Origin: Bacteroidota bacterium
GTDB lineage: Bacteria > Bacteroidota > Bacteroidia > Chitinophagales > Chitinophagaceae
Assembly: GCA_018267795.1 (NCBI GenBank)
Contig: JAFDXS010000152.1
Span: 1 to 6,502, forward strand
Direction of reading: 5' to 3'
DNA length: 6,502 bases
The notes under the pieces were generated by a model. The model ran no database searches. It was not told the DNA's origin and worked only from the letters and a program-made list of their open reading frames with translations. A program made the position numbers and the translations under genes. Shown one piece after another: positions 1-5,492 of this stretch; positions within the stretch are counted from its first letter, which is position 1; each line of letters starts with the position of its first letter.

Positions 1-59
1 GTTAAATACTAATGAACTTCTGTTATTCATATTTGATATGGTTTATTCTTTCTGTATTC

Positions 60-515
60 CTATTTGTTATTTAGTTTATTGGTAGTTTCATTCATCACAT
101 CTATTGCCTGTACGAAATAGCGTTCAATGATTCTAGCTTCCTCGTCAGAAAACGAAGCGATAAGTTGCTCCGACTTGACTCTGAATTCTCTGTAGAGAGG
201 TTCTAATAAAGCCATTATATTTTTGGTAATGGGAACAATGATAACCTTCCGCCTGTCATCCTCTGCAAATTGTCTTTTTACCAATTTTTTCTTTTCAAAT
301 CTGTCGATCAAACCCGTAACAGCACCAGTCGTTAATCCTGTTAAGATTGAAAGTTCACCTGCAGTCATTTGTCCTTTTTCCATCAAAAAGCCCAGGTACT
401 TATGGTCAGTTCCTGAAAGCCCTGCTTTTCGCCCAATAGCCTCATGCATCTGGATAGATGTGTACGAATGCGCCTGGTTTAGTTTTCTTATTCGAGTAAT
501 TATATCAGGACTCAT
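60..515 (-). CDS. MarR-family winged-helix transcriptional regulator
   Basis: The 151-residue product has the length and layout of MarR repressors, which act as dimers on short palindromic operators and are often released by phenolic or oxidant ligands. Residues 1-45 form the N-terminal dimerisation helices. The helix-turn-helix lies at about 50-72 (MTAGELSILTG, then LTTGAVTGLIDRFEKKKLVKR), and the wing at 81-95 carries the family hallmark EDDRRK. Helices at about 100-148 complete the dimer interface. There is no obvious cysteine sensor. The ATG at 515 lies about 22 nt after the predicted transcription start and has no good Shine-Dalgarno, as is usual in Bacteroidota. The gene diverges from an AraC-type regulator across 145 bp, so autoregulation and control of that neighbour are plausible but inferred. 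Family assignment is firm; the ligand and regulon are unknown. Confidence 0.93.
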   Translation of the reverse strand: MSPDIITRIRKLNQAHSYTSIQMHEAIGRKAGLSGTDHKYLGFLMEKGQMTAGELSILTGLTTGAVTGLIDRFEKKKLVKRQFAEDDRRKVIIVPITKNIMALLEPLYREFRVKSEQLIASFSDEEARIIERYFVQAIDVMNETTNKLNNK

Positions 516-532
516 TTGTCTTAGTGATTAAA

Positions 533-551
533 TATCTTAGTTGCAAAGATA
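533..551. promoter_or_regulatory. Candidate MarR operator (inverted repeat over the promoter)
   Basis: TATCTT (533-538) and AAGATA (546-551) form a perfect 6-bp inverted repeat with a 7-bp spacer. The repeat covers the -7 box and the predicted start site of the MarR gene. Size and position suit an autorepression operator for a MarR dimer. The assignment rests on position and symmetry only, and AT-rich DNA produces such repeats by chance. Confidence 0.35.
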
Positions 552-575
552 AATTTAAATTGACAGATGCCAAAA
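544..575 (-). promoter_or_regulatory. Bacteroidota-type promoter of the MarR gene
   Basis: On the minus strand a TTTG -33 box (574-571) is followed, after exactly 19 bp, by TATCTTTG (551-544), a full match to the TAnnTTTG -7 consensus of the phylum's primary sigma factor. This predicts transcription starting near 537 and a leader of about 22 nt. The spacer holds the perfect palindrome AATTTAAATT (552-561). Confidence 0.75.
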
Positions 576-660
576 TGATTTCCTGCTGCCTCAGTGAAAG
601 TGAGAAATCCATATTTAGGTGTATTTTTAATAAGCAGAATAAATATGCCGGAAGAAGCAA

Positions 661-1491
661 ATGACAGCTTTCAGATTCAATACGGTTACACCTCATCCTG
701 TGCTAAGCCCATACATTGCCAAAATGTGTGTTTTTGAAAGCAATGGCCGTCTTCCTGCAGAGGACAGAAAGCTGATTGTTCCTAATGCAAATTTTAAGCT
801 TACCCTTACCTACCGAAATGGAATTGAAGCTCAGGTAGCCGGTAAAACTTTCATCCAGACTGAAAACAGGCTAAGTTTAACAGGCCTTATCGATTCCCCT
901 GTCATTCTCGATTCACAGGAAGACACACAGACAGGTACAATAATAATCGAATTCAATCCACTTGGAGCCTATCGCTTTTTTCGTTTATCCTATGTTGATG
1001 TCAAAAATCAAATTGTTGATCTTGAGGATCTTGTAGGTAATAATATAAATGATTTTCAATCGCAACTCATTGAAGCCCAAACAGTAGAACTAAAACTACA
1101 ACTCCTGCAAAATTTCCTGATCAAGCAATTAACAATATCAACTGCTGACCCGATTTATGACTATTGCATCAATCGCATATCAACGTCCCAAGGCCTCGTC
1201 ACAGTAGCAAAGCTTGAAAAAGAAACCGGCTATAGCTCTCGCTGGCTTCATGCAAAGTTTTCAGAACACCTGGGTACGGGAGCTAAAAATCTCGCAGAGA
1301 TAGTCAGGTTCAAACAATTTTACCGGGTATATGCAACAGGAGTTAAGCTGCAGAACTTAAAAGATCATATTTACCATTATTACCACGATCAATCCCATTT
1401 CATCCGGGCATTTAAAAGATTTACAGGATTTACCCCCACAGAGCTGCAAAACAGCATAAATGAACTCAGTACCAGGAATTTCAACAGCTAA
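661..1491 (+). CDS. AraC-family transcriptional regulator with DUF6597-like N-terminal domain
   Basis: This 276-residue protein has an N-terminal sensor-like half (about 1-155) resembling DUF6597 of many AraC-type regulators, including the EFNPLGAYRFF motif near 97-107 and VDLEDLVG near 119-126. The C-terminal half is the AraC DNA-binding domain. The first helix-turn-helix lies at about 180-200 (VTVAKLEKETGYSSRWLHAKF) and the second at about 232-252. The family signature is seen as YHDQSHFIRAFKRFTGFTP at 241-259. The ATG at 661 is the first start after an in-frame TAA at 640-642 and has a weak GGAAG upstream. It diverges from the MarR gene and lies 60 bp before the start of the first SRPBCC gene, so it could activate that cluster; this is inferred. 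The effector cannot be told from sequence. Confidence 0.92.
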   Translation: MTAFRFNTVTPHPVLSPYIAKMCVFESNGRLPAEDRKLIVPNANFKLTLTYRNGIEAQVAGKTFIQTENRLSLTGLIDSPVILDSQEDTQTGTIIIEFNPLGAYRFFRLSYVDVKNQIVDLEDLVGNNINDFQSQLIEAQTVELKLQLLQNFLIKQLTISTADPIYDYCINRISTSQGLVTVAKLEKETGYSSRWLHAKFSEHLGTGAKNLAEIVRFKQFYRVYATGVKLQNLKDHIYHYYHDQSHFIRAFKRFTGFTPTELQNSINELSTRNFNS

Positions 1492-1527
1492 TTCCGATTT
1501 GTACAATACGCAATAATGCCGCCTATC

Positions 1528-1535
1528 TACTTTTG
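1528..1535 (+). promoter_or_regulatory. -7 promoter box before the SRPBCC cluster
   Basis: TACTTTTG matches TAnnTTTG in full and would start transcription near 1542, about 10 nt before the ATG at 1552. The nearest upstream TTTG (1498-1501) is 26 bp away, longer than the usual 17-23. The -33 element is therefore poor, which would fit dependence on an activator such as the adjacent AraC protein. Confidence 0.45.
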
Positions 1536-1551
1536 TATAAAAATAAATACA

Positions 1552-2001
1552 ATGGAAAAGAACGATTTTTACTGCAGCATCTCCGCAAAGATAAGTGCCG
1601 GCGAAGCAATGAAAAAGATAAGTAATGTACCCGGATGGTGGGGTGTTACGTTCGCTGGAAATGCAGAAAAGCAAAATGATAAGTTTGTAATAAAAATGGG
1701 TGGCGACTCTTTTTTTGATTTTACGGTGGCCGAATTGATTCCTCGCAAAAGAATTGTTTGGCAAATTACGGATTGCAATATGCCCTGGTATTCCGATAAA
1801 AAAGAATGGGCTAATACCAAATTGATTTTTGATCTTAAAGAAAATCAGGGTGAAACAGAGCTAAGTTTTAAACATGAAGGCCTTACGCCGGATGTTGAAT
1901 GTTACAAAGACTGTGCACCAGGCTGGACTCATTGGATCAAGACAAGCTTATTTTCCTATTTTACTAAAGGAGAAGGGGTTTTCAGGCCAAGTACAATATA
2001 A
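1552..2001 (+). CDS. SRPBCC / AHSA1-like protein, paralogue A
   Basis: The 149-residue protein has the length and pattern of the AHSA1-like SRPBCC (START/Bet v1) fold, a helix-grip barrel enclosing a hydrophobic ligand pocket. Landmarks are GWWGV at 28-32, the strand turn ELIPRKRIVW at 61-70, EWANTKLIFDL at 85-95, and HEGLTPDVECYKDCAPGW at 108-125 leading into the long C-terminal helix. It lacks the HYS motif that both downstream paralogues have. An ATG at 1516 would add 12 residues, but it lies upstream of the predicted promoter start, and the added residues have no counterpart in the paralogues; 1552 is preferred. The next gene begins 30 bp downstream. SRPBCC proteins bind lipids, hormones or aromatic compounds, or act as co-chaperones; no ligand can be assigned here. 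Confidence 0.88.
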   Translation: MEKNDFYCSISAKISAGEAMKKISNVPGWWGVTFAGNAEKQNDKFVIKMGGDSFFDFTVAELIPRKRIVWQITDCNMPWYSDKKEWANTKLIFDLKENQGETELSFKHEGLTPDVECYKDCAPGWTHWIKTSLFSYFTKGEGVFRPSTI

Positions 2002-2031
2002 AGTTGTTTATCGAGCATAGGCAGATAAAAT

Positions 2032-2481
2032 ATGAAAATGACAAACAACAGATATAATACTGTAACGTACACTGTAGAAATTAAGCTTGCCAAATCTCCG
2101 AAAGACGTTTTTAGTCATCTCATTGATCTTTCAAAATGGTGGCCCGAAGATTTTGAGGGTGAAAATATCAACCTAAATAGTGAGTTTGTATTAAAAACTG
2201 GCGATTCGCATTATTCCGGAAACAAAGTTGTTGAATTTGTGCCGGATGAGAAACTGGCATGGCTTACAACTGAGAGCATACGCAAAACAGACAACTTCGA
2301 GTGGACAGGAACAAAAATGATTTTTGAATTAATACCCCAGGGCGATGATACTTTGCTCAAATTTACCTACGACGGTGTCGTTCTTGAGGATGAATATGAC
2401 AGATTAATTCAGATATGTGATATGACCGTAAAAGAATGGTTTTACAATTTTATTATAAATGGGAAAGAGAAGTTAGCTTAA
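2032..2481 (+). CDS. SRPBCC / AHSA1-like protein, paralogue B (diverged C-terminus)
   Basis: A second 149-residue SRPBCC-fold protein, similar to its neighbours at SKWWPEDFEG (34-43), TGDSHYSGNKVVEFVPDEKLAW (56-77) and EWTGTKMIFEL (90-100). After FTYDGV (111-116) it departs from them: the HEGLTP, CY and C..GW residues are replaced by VLEDEYDRLIQICDMTVKEW, keeping a C-terminal helix but losing the Cys/Gly-Trp motif. It starts 30 bp after paralogue A and ends 11 bp before the start of paralogue C, with no promoter box or terminator between, so one transcript is likely. An alternative ATG two codons downstream cannot be excluded. The family is clear; function is unknown, and loss of the motif suggests a changed ligand or partner surface. 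Confidence 0.88.
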   Translation: MKMTNNRYNTVTYTVEIKLAKSPKDVFSHLIDLSKWWPEDFEGENINLNSEFVLKTGDSHYSGNKVVEFVPDEKLAWLTTESIRKTDNFEWTGTKMIFELIPQGDDTLLKFTYDGVVLEDEYDRLIQICDMTVKEWFYNFIINGKEKLA

Positions 2482-2492
2482 TTAAGATAAAA

Positions 2493-2936
2493 ATGAAAAA
2501 TAAAAATTTTACCACCTTCATAGAAGTTTCTAAATCTCCTCAAAGTGTTTTCAAGTGCATCACTGCTGATGTTGCTAAATGGTGGGGTGGCAATGATCTT
2601 GAAGGGAAAAGTATTGATCTGAATGACGAATTCATTATAAATCATCCCGGTGCGCACTATTCTAAACAAAAACTAGTTGAGGTTATTCCTAATAGGAAAA
2701 TTGTATGGCTTGTTACTGATAGCACGCTGTCTTGGTTAAAAAAAGACCAGCACGAATGGACGAACACAAAGATGGTTTTTGAGATAAGAAACCAGAATGA
2801 TAAAACTGTTCTCCATTTTACACACGAAGGACTTACTCCTGAAAAGGAATGCTACGCAATGTGCAGTAAGGGCTGGGATACAGTTATTAAAGACTATTTG
2901 TTTAACTATCTCACTCACGACAAACCTCACTTTTAA
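2493..2936 (+). CDS. SRPBCC / AHSA1-like protein, paralogue C
   Basis: The third SRPBCC-fold protein of the tandem has 147 residues. It keeps both sets of landmarks: KWWGG (29-33), GAHYSKQKLVEVIPNRKIVW (53-72), EWTNTKMVFEI (88-98) and HEGLTPEKECYAMCSKGW (111-128), followed by the C-terminal helix DYLFNYL. The frame is open upstream to an ATG at 2436, but that would overlap paralogue B and add 19 residues absent from the family; the ATG at 2493, 11 bp after the stop of B, matches the N-termini of A and B. It is closest to the presumed ancestral form, since A and B have each lost one motif that C keeps. A hairpin begins 22 bp after the stop. Confidence 0.9.
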   Translation: MKNKNFTTFIEVSKSPQSVFKCITADVAKWWGGNDLEGKSIDLNDEFIINHPGAHYSKQKLVEVIPNRKIVWLVTDSTLSWLKKDQHEWTNTKMVFEIRNQNDKTVLHFTHEGLTPEKECYAMCSKGWDTVIKDYLFNYLTHDKPHF

Positions 2937-2958
2937 TTGTAAACTTTAGGTACAAAAA

Positions 2959-3003
2959 ACAGTTTATTCAGCCTCAACTAATATCTGAAGCTGAATAAAC
3001 TGT
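2959..3003 (-). terminator. Intrinsic terminator of the XRE-pentapeptide gene, possibly two-way
   Basis: ACAGTTTATTCAGC (2959-2972) and GCTGAATAAACTGT (2990-3003) form a perfect 14-bp stem around a 17-nt loop. Reading the minus strand, the stem runs directly into six T residues (2959-2954), a textbook intrinsic terminator 29 nt after the stop of the XRE-pentapeptide gene. On the plus strand the stem is not followed by a T-tract, so it could stop the SRPBCC transcript only weakly or protect its 3' end. Confidence 0.8.
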
Positions 3004-3032
3004 AGTGCTTATTAGAACATATATTCTGATGA

Positions 3033-3971
3033 TTAAATAAATGTAACTTTCGACAAATCAGCTCCCATACCTTTTAGTTCGGCATAAGTTAACTTGTCCA
3101 TCATTGCGCCATCAAAACAGATAGTTTTAATGCTACGATAGTATTTGTTTGTTAAAGCATAAGTTGGCCGAAAAGAGACATTCTTGAGTGTAGCACCATT
3201 AAACGTAGCCTCATTTAATGCTGCTTTATCAAATTTTACGCCTGTAAAGGCCTGTCCGTCAAGACAGAGTCCACGTAAATCAGACTGCTTAAAATCCACA
3301 TCGTTAAAGACACAGTTCTGAAAGATTGTTTTTTGAAGATCAGTATTGACCAGTTTTACATCAATCAATTCTGCGTCAATAAATTTTGCATTTGTAAGTC
3401 CTGATGCATTAAATTCAGTGCGCACAAGAATGGTCTTGTCAAAGCTCGCACCTGTTAGCGTATTCGCAGAAAAGCTGCAATCCGTCAAATTTGCCCTATC
3501 AAAATTAACTTCACGCATATCACTACCTGAAAACAAACTCCCTGTAATATCTGCATCCTCAAAGCTGGAGCCGCTCAGTGCACTGCCATTAAATTTCATT
3601 TTATGGGCGACAACGCCGGCAAAATCACTTCTTGTCAATTTGCTACCACTAAAATTTGTCAGCAATTTTCGCTCCTGCTGCTCATTGCTTGCCTCACTAT
3701 TGGTTTGCTCAGCATTAATGTTGCTATCAGCGGTCATCTTTAGAGCTGTTTCGTCCACCAAAGACTGGAAATTTTCAGAGAAATAATTAAGGTCAACGCT
3801 TAAAATTTCGGCCAACCGGTTTATAGTAACAATATCCGGAATTGATTCTCCGCGTTCCCATTTTCCAACTGCCTGCGGGCTAATAAATAAAAGTTGGGCA
3901 AGTTGCGCCTGAGACATGCTTTTATCTTTCCGCGCTTTGGCAATTTTGTTGCCGATCATTTTAGTATCCAT
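3033..3971 (-). CDS. XRE-type HTH regulator fused to pentapeptide repeats
   Basis: The 312-residue product joins two unrelated modules. Residues 5-62 are an XRE/Cro-type helix-turn-helix (KIAKARKDKSMSQAQLAQLL, then ISPQAVGKWERGESIPD). Residues 63-104 are a polar linker rich in Asn, Glu, Ser and Gln. From F107 to F267 a large hydrophobic residue (Phe, Leu, Ile or Met) sits at every fifth position, 33 positions with only Ala122 out of pattern and many of them alternating Phe and Leu. This is the mark of a pentapeptide-repeat right-handed square beta-helix of about eight coils. The tail 268-312 still contains repeat-like segments. A TTG at 4004 would add 11 residues but is part of the -7 promoter box, so the ATG at 3971 is the true start. 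The gene is convergent with the SRPBCC cluster and stands alone. Pentapeptide proteins of the Qnr/MfpA type mimic DNA; whether this one does is unknown. It most likely binds DNA and senses something or recruits a partner through the helix. Confidence 0.9.
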   Translation of the reverse strand: MDTKMIGNKIAKARKDKSMSQAQLAQLLFISPQAVGKWERGESIPDIVTINRLAEILSVDLNYFSENFQSLVDETALKMTADSNINAEQTNSEASNEQQERKLLTNFSGSKLTRSDFAGVVAHKMKFNGSALSGSSFEDADITGSLFSGSDMREVNFDRANLTDCSFSANTLTGASFDKTILVRTEFNASGLTNAKFIDAELIDVKLVNTDLQKTIFQNCVFNDVDFKQSDLRGLCLDGQAFTGVKFDKAALNEATFNGATLKNVSFRPTYALTNKYYRSIKTICFDGAMMDKLTYAELKGMGADLSKVTFI

Positions 3972-4001
3972 AATGCTTTTGTTTCGTTTTTTTTGATACT
4001 G

Positions 4002-4036
4002 CAAAGTTATTTTGGTCTATATCAGGAATCAGCAAA
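4002..4036 (-). promoter_or_regulatory. Promoter of the XRE-pentapeptide gene
   Basis: On the minus strand TAACTTTG (4009-4002) matches the TAnnTTTG -7 consensus exactly. A TTTG -33 box (4036-4033) lies 23 bp upstream, the long end of the accepted spacing. Transcription would begin near 3995, giving a leader of about 24 nt before the ATG at 3971. Confidence 0.65.
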
Positions 4037-4170
4037 AGCACCGTCCTTATTGGTTGTAGCTACGCTACTTGCAGTTGTAATTTAACAACCGTTAGTAGTA
4101 TTGATGGAAATTTAAGTATTCTTTGCTAAACCGGAGAATTGAATAGACTAAAGTAGAAAGCCATAAATAA

Positions 4171-4195
4171 AAACGGGAGCGGTCTGCTCCCGTTT
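4171..4195 (-). terminator. Intrinsic terminator after the VOC gene
   Basis: AAACGGGAGC (4171-4180) and GCTCCCGTTT (4186-4195) form a perfect 10-bp, GC-rich stem with a 5-nt loop. On the minus strand it is followed by TTATTTATGG, a T-rich tail. It lies about 32 nt after the stop of the VOC gene and should end the reductase-VOC transcript. Between this hairpin and the XRE promoter (about 4037-4170) no gene or other signal is visible. Confidence 0.85.
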
Positions 4196-4227
4196 GGCCA
4201 TTTTCAGTTGACTGGTAAGGGACATCC

Positions 4228-4731
4228 TTACTTTTTCATTTGTTCAATAGCTTTCCAGCCTGCCGGGGTAATGCCCATAATTTCTGTAACAATACCCAGC
4301 GCCTCATAAGTATCAAAGAAAGTCATCCGCGCGATTGGATGATCTACTTCCGAGATGATAGGGTGGCCCTGTCCTTGCAGATCAGCAATGATACCATCAA
4401 ATCCTTCAATTGGCAAACGGTAGGCGATATGTTGCACACCACCCAGGGGGTGCTTGTCCAGGTAATCCTGGAACATATTTTTTCCTGATAGAGGCTGCAC
4501 CAATTCAATAAAAGTACCTCCATTGTAGGTTTGTGAGGTCAGCCATTCACTCTCCACCGGTTTGCCGTAGTAGCTTAGGCCTATATCCTGCGCCCGCACT
4601 CTATCCGGCGGCGGAAAACCTGCAATGCCAATGGAAGTACCTAAGAATTTCATAGCTACTTCAATATCCCGAACCACCCAGCCTATCTGGGCCAGTTCCA
4701 GGCTTGCTATTATATTACTGATATCGCTCAT
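4228..4731 (-). CDS. VOC-superfamily (glyoxalase/bleomycin-resistance fold) protein
   Basis: The 167-residue protein has the two beta-alpha-beta-beta-beta halves of the vicinal oxygen chelate fold. The first begins LAQIGWVVRDIEVAMKFL (13-30) and the second GGVQHIAYRL (97-106). Expected metal ligands fall at Q15, E76 (TFIELVQPL), H101 (VQHIAYRL) and E150 (GIVTEIMG). Gln replaces the common His at the first site, which occurs in part of the family. The order resembles methylmalonyl-CoA epimerase and glyoxalase-like enzymes, but the moderate similarity does not allow a reaction to be named. The start at 4731 is preceded by an A7 run rather than a Shine-Dalgarno. It lies 25 bp after the stop of the RibD_C gene on the same strand and is probably translated from the same mRNA, ending at the hairpin near 4171. 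Confidence 0.85.
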   Translation of the reverse strand: MSDISNIIASLELAQIGWVVRDIEVAMKFLGTSIGIAGFPPPDRVRAQDIGLSYYGKPVESEWLTSQTYNGGTFIELVQPLSGKNMFQDYLDKHPLGGVQHIAYRLPIEGFDGIIADLQGQGHPIISEVDHPIARMTFFDTYEALGIVTEIMGITPAGWKAIEQMKK

Positions 4732-4756
4732 GTTTTTTTAATTAAGCTAAACTGCT

Positions 4757-5350
4757 TTAAGCACCCATAGTCCCTGTCTTCACCTCTCCGCTTCGTTTGT
4801 AGTTGGCCATAAAAACGCCACTTGGTGTCACAACACTTTCCGTTAATGTAAACGCTGCGGGACTCGCTTCATTATCAAATAATTTTTTTCCTTTTCCAAG
4901 TATTACTGGATAAGTCTTGAGCCAAAGCTCGTCCACTAAATCATGCTTCAGTAGTAGCTGAACAAGCTCGCTACTGCCCCAGACTACAATATTAGAGCCT
5001 TCTGAATTCTTGAGTTTTTCGATGTCAGCCACGCTTGTAAGGAACACCGTATTTTTCCAATCTGACTTTTTCACAGTGTTGGACAGTACATATTTAGTAA
5101 CATCATTGATACCTGGCCAGAGTTCTGCATGTTCAGGCCAATAACTCTCAAATATTTCAAATGTCTTTCTGCCCAAAAGAAGATCTGCCGGTTCCATTTG
5201 CTTTTTCATGAACTTCCCAGAAACTTCATCAGTATAGGGTGCACTCCAGCCACCGTATTTGAAACTACCCGATGCATCTTCTTCTGGTCCGCCGGGTGCT
5301 TGCATTACCCCGTCTAATGTGATAAATGTTGAAACGATTATTTTTCTCAT
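4757..5350 (-). CDS. Dihydrofolate-reductase-like (RibD C-terminal domain) family protein
   Basis: The 197-residue protein matches the YyaP/YwjB-type branch of the RibD_C/dihydrofolate reductase fold, which binds NADPH. Family landmarks are in order: STFITLDGVMQAPGGPEED (7-25), YGGW (32-35), LLLGRKTFEIFESYWP (57-72), YVLSNT (87-92), IVVWGSSELVQLLLKHDLVDEL (121-142) and YPVILGKGKKLF (147-158). Proteins of this group are usually annotated as reductases, but few have a proven substrate, and a role as housekeeping DHFR is unlikely. The start at 5350 is fixed by the strong AAGGAG sequence (5365-5360), 9 nt upstream. No clear TAnnTTTG promoter was found in the 142-bp gap upstream. The VOC gene follows after 25 bp. 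Confidence 0.9.
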   Translation of the reverse strand: MRKIIVSTFITLDGVMQAPGGPEEDASGSFKYGGWSAPYTDEVSGKFMKKQMEPADLLLGRKTFEIFESYWPEHAELWPGINDVTKYVLSNTVKKSDWKNTVFLTSVADIEKLKNSEGSNIVVWGSSELVQLLLKHDLVDELWLKTYPVILGKGKKLFDNEASPAAFTLTESVVTPSGVFMANYKRSGEVKTGTMGA

Positions 5351-5359
5351 GGTTACTGT

Positions 5360-5365
5360 CTCCTT
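5360..5365 (-). promoter_or_regulatory. Strong Shine-Dalgarno of the RibD_C gene
   Basis: AAGGAG on the minus strand lies 9 nt before the ATG at 5350. It is the only good anti-16S match before any start in this window; the other genes have A-rich or weak leaders, as is usual in Bacteroidota. It fixes the start codon. Confidence 0.7.
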
Positions 5366-5431
5366 TTATGATTTGTTTTTTAAAAGTTAACAATACAAAT
5401 GTCGGCAGCAGTGTTATAATATATGCGGTGT

Positions 5432-5459
5432 GCATGCGGCAAATTATAGGGCCGAATGC
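5432..5459 (-). other. Imperfect hairpin between the NTF2-like and RibD_C genes
   Basis: On the minus strand GCATTCGGC (5459-5451) can pair with GCCGCATGC (5440-5432), eight pairs and one T-C mismatch around a 10-nt loop. No T-tract follows. It may terminate or process the upstream NTF2-like transcript, or may have no role. It is GC-richer than the surrounding spacer. Confidence 0.3.
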
Positions 5460-5492
5460 GACAGGGAGGATAGTCAATTACTAGAGAGCATG

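Noticed and set aside
28..40. CATAT-TTG-ATATG as a terminator of the MarR gene
   Set aside because: The stem has only five AT-rich pairs with no T-tract, too weak to call.
223..531. Plus-strand open frame of 102 codons opposite the MarR gene
   Set aside because: It is antisense to a clear MarR protein, its translation has no family features, and no promoter or ribosome site precedes it.
622..629. TATTTTTA as a -7 box for the AraC gene
   Set aside because: It misses the final G of TAnnTTTG and has no TTG at a suitable distance upstream.
1357..1764. Minus-strand open frame of 135 codons spanning the AraC end and paralogue A
   Set aside because: It overlaps two well-supported plus-strand genes and its product is a low-complexity, Cys- and Tyr-rich shadow translation.
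3346..3786. Plus-strand open frame of 146 codons opposite the pentapeptide repeats
   Set aside because: The regular period of the repeat codons keeps the opposite frame open; the Ser/Leu-rich product is a mirror of the repeats.
5376..5400. TAACTTTT on the minus strand as a -7 box for the RibD_C gene
   Set aside because: The last base is wrong and no TTTG lies 17-23 bp upstream; the nearby TTTG is only 6 bp away.
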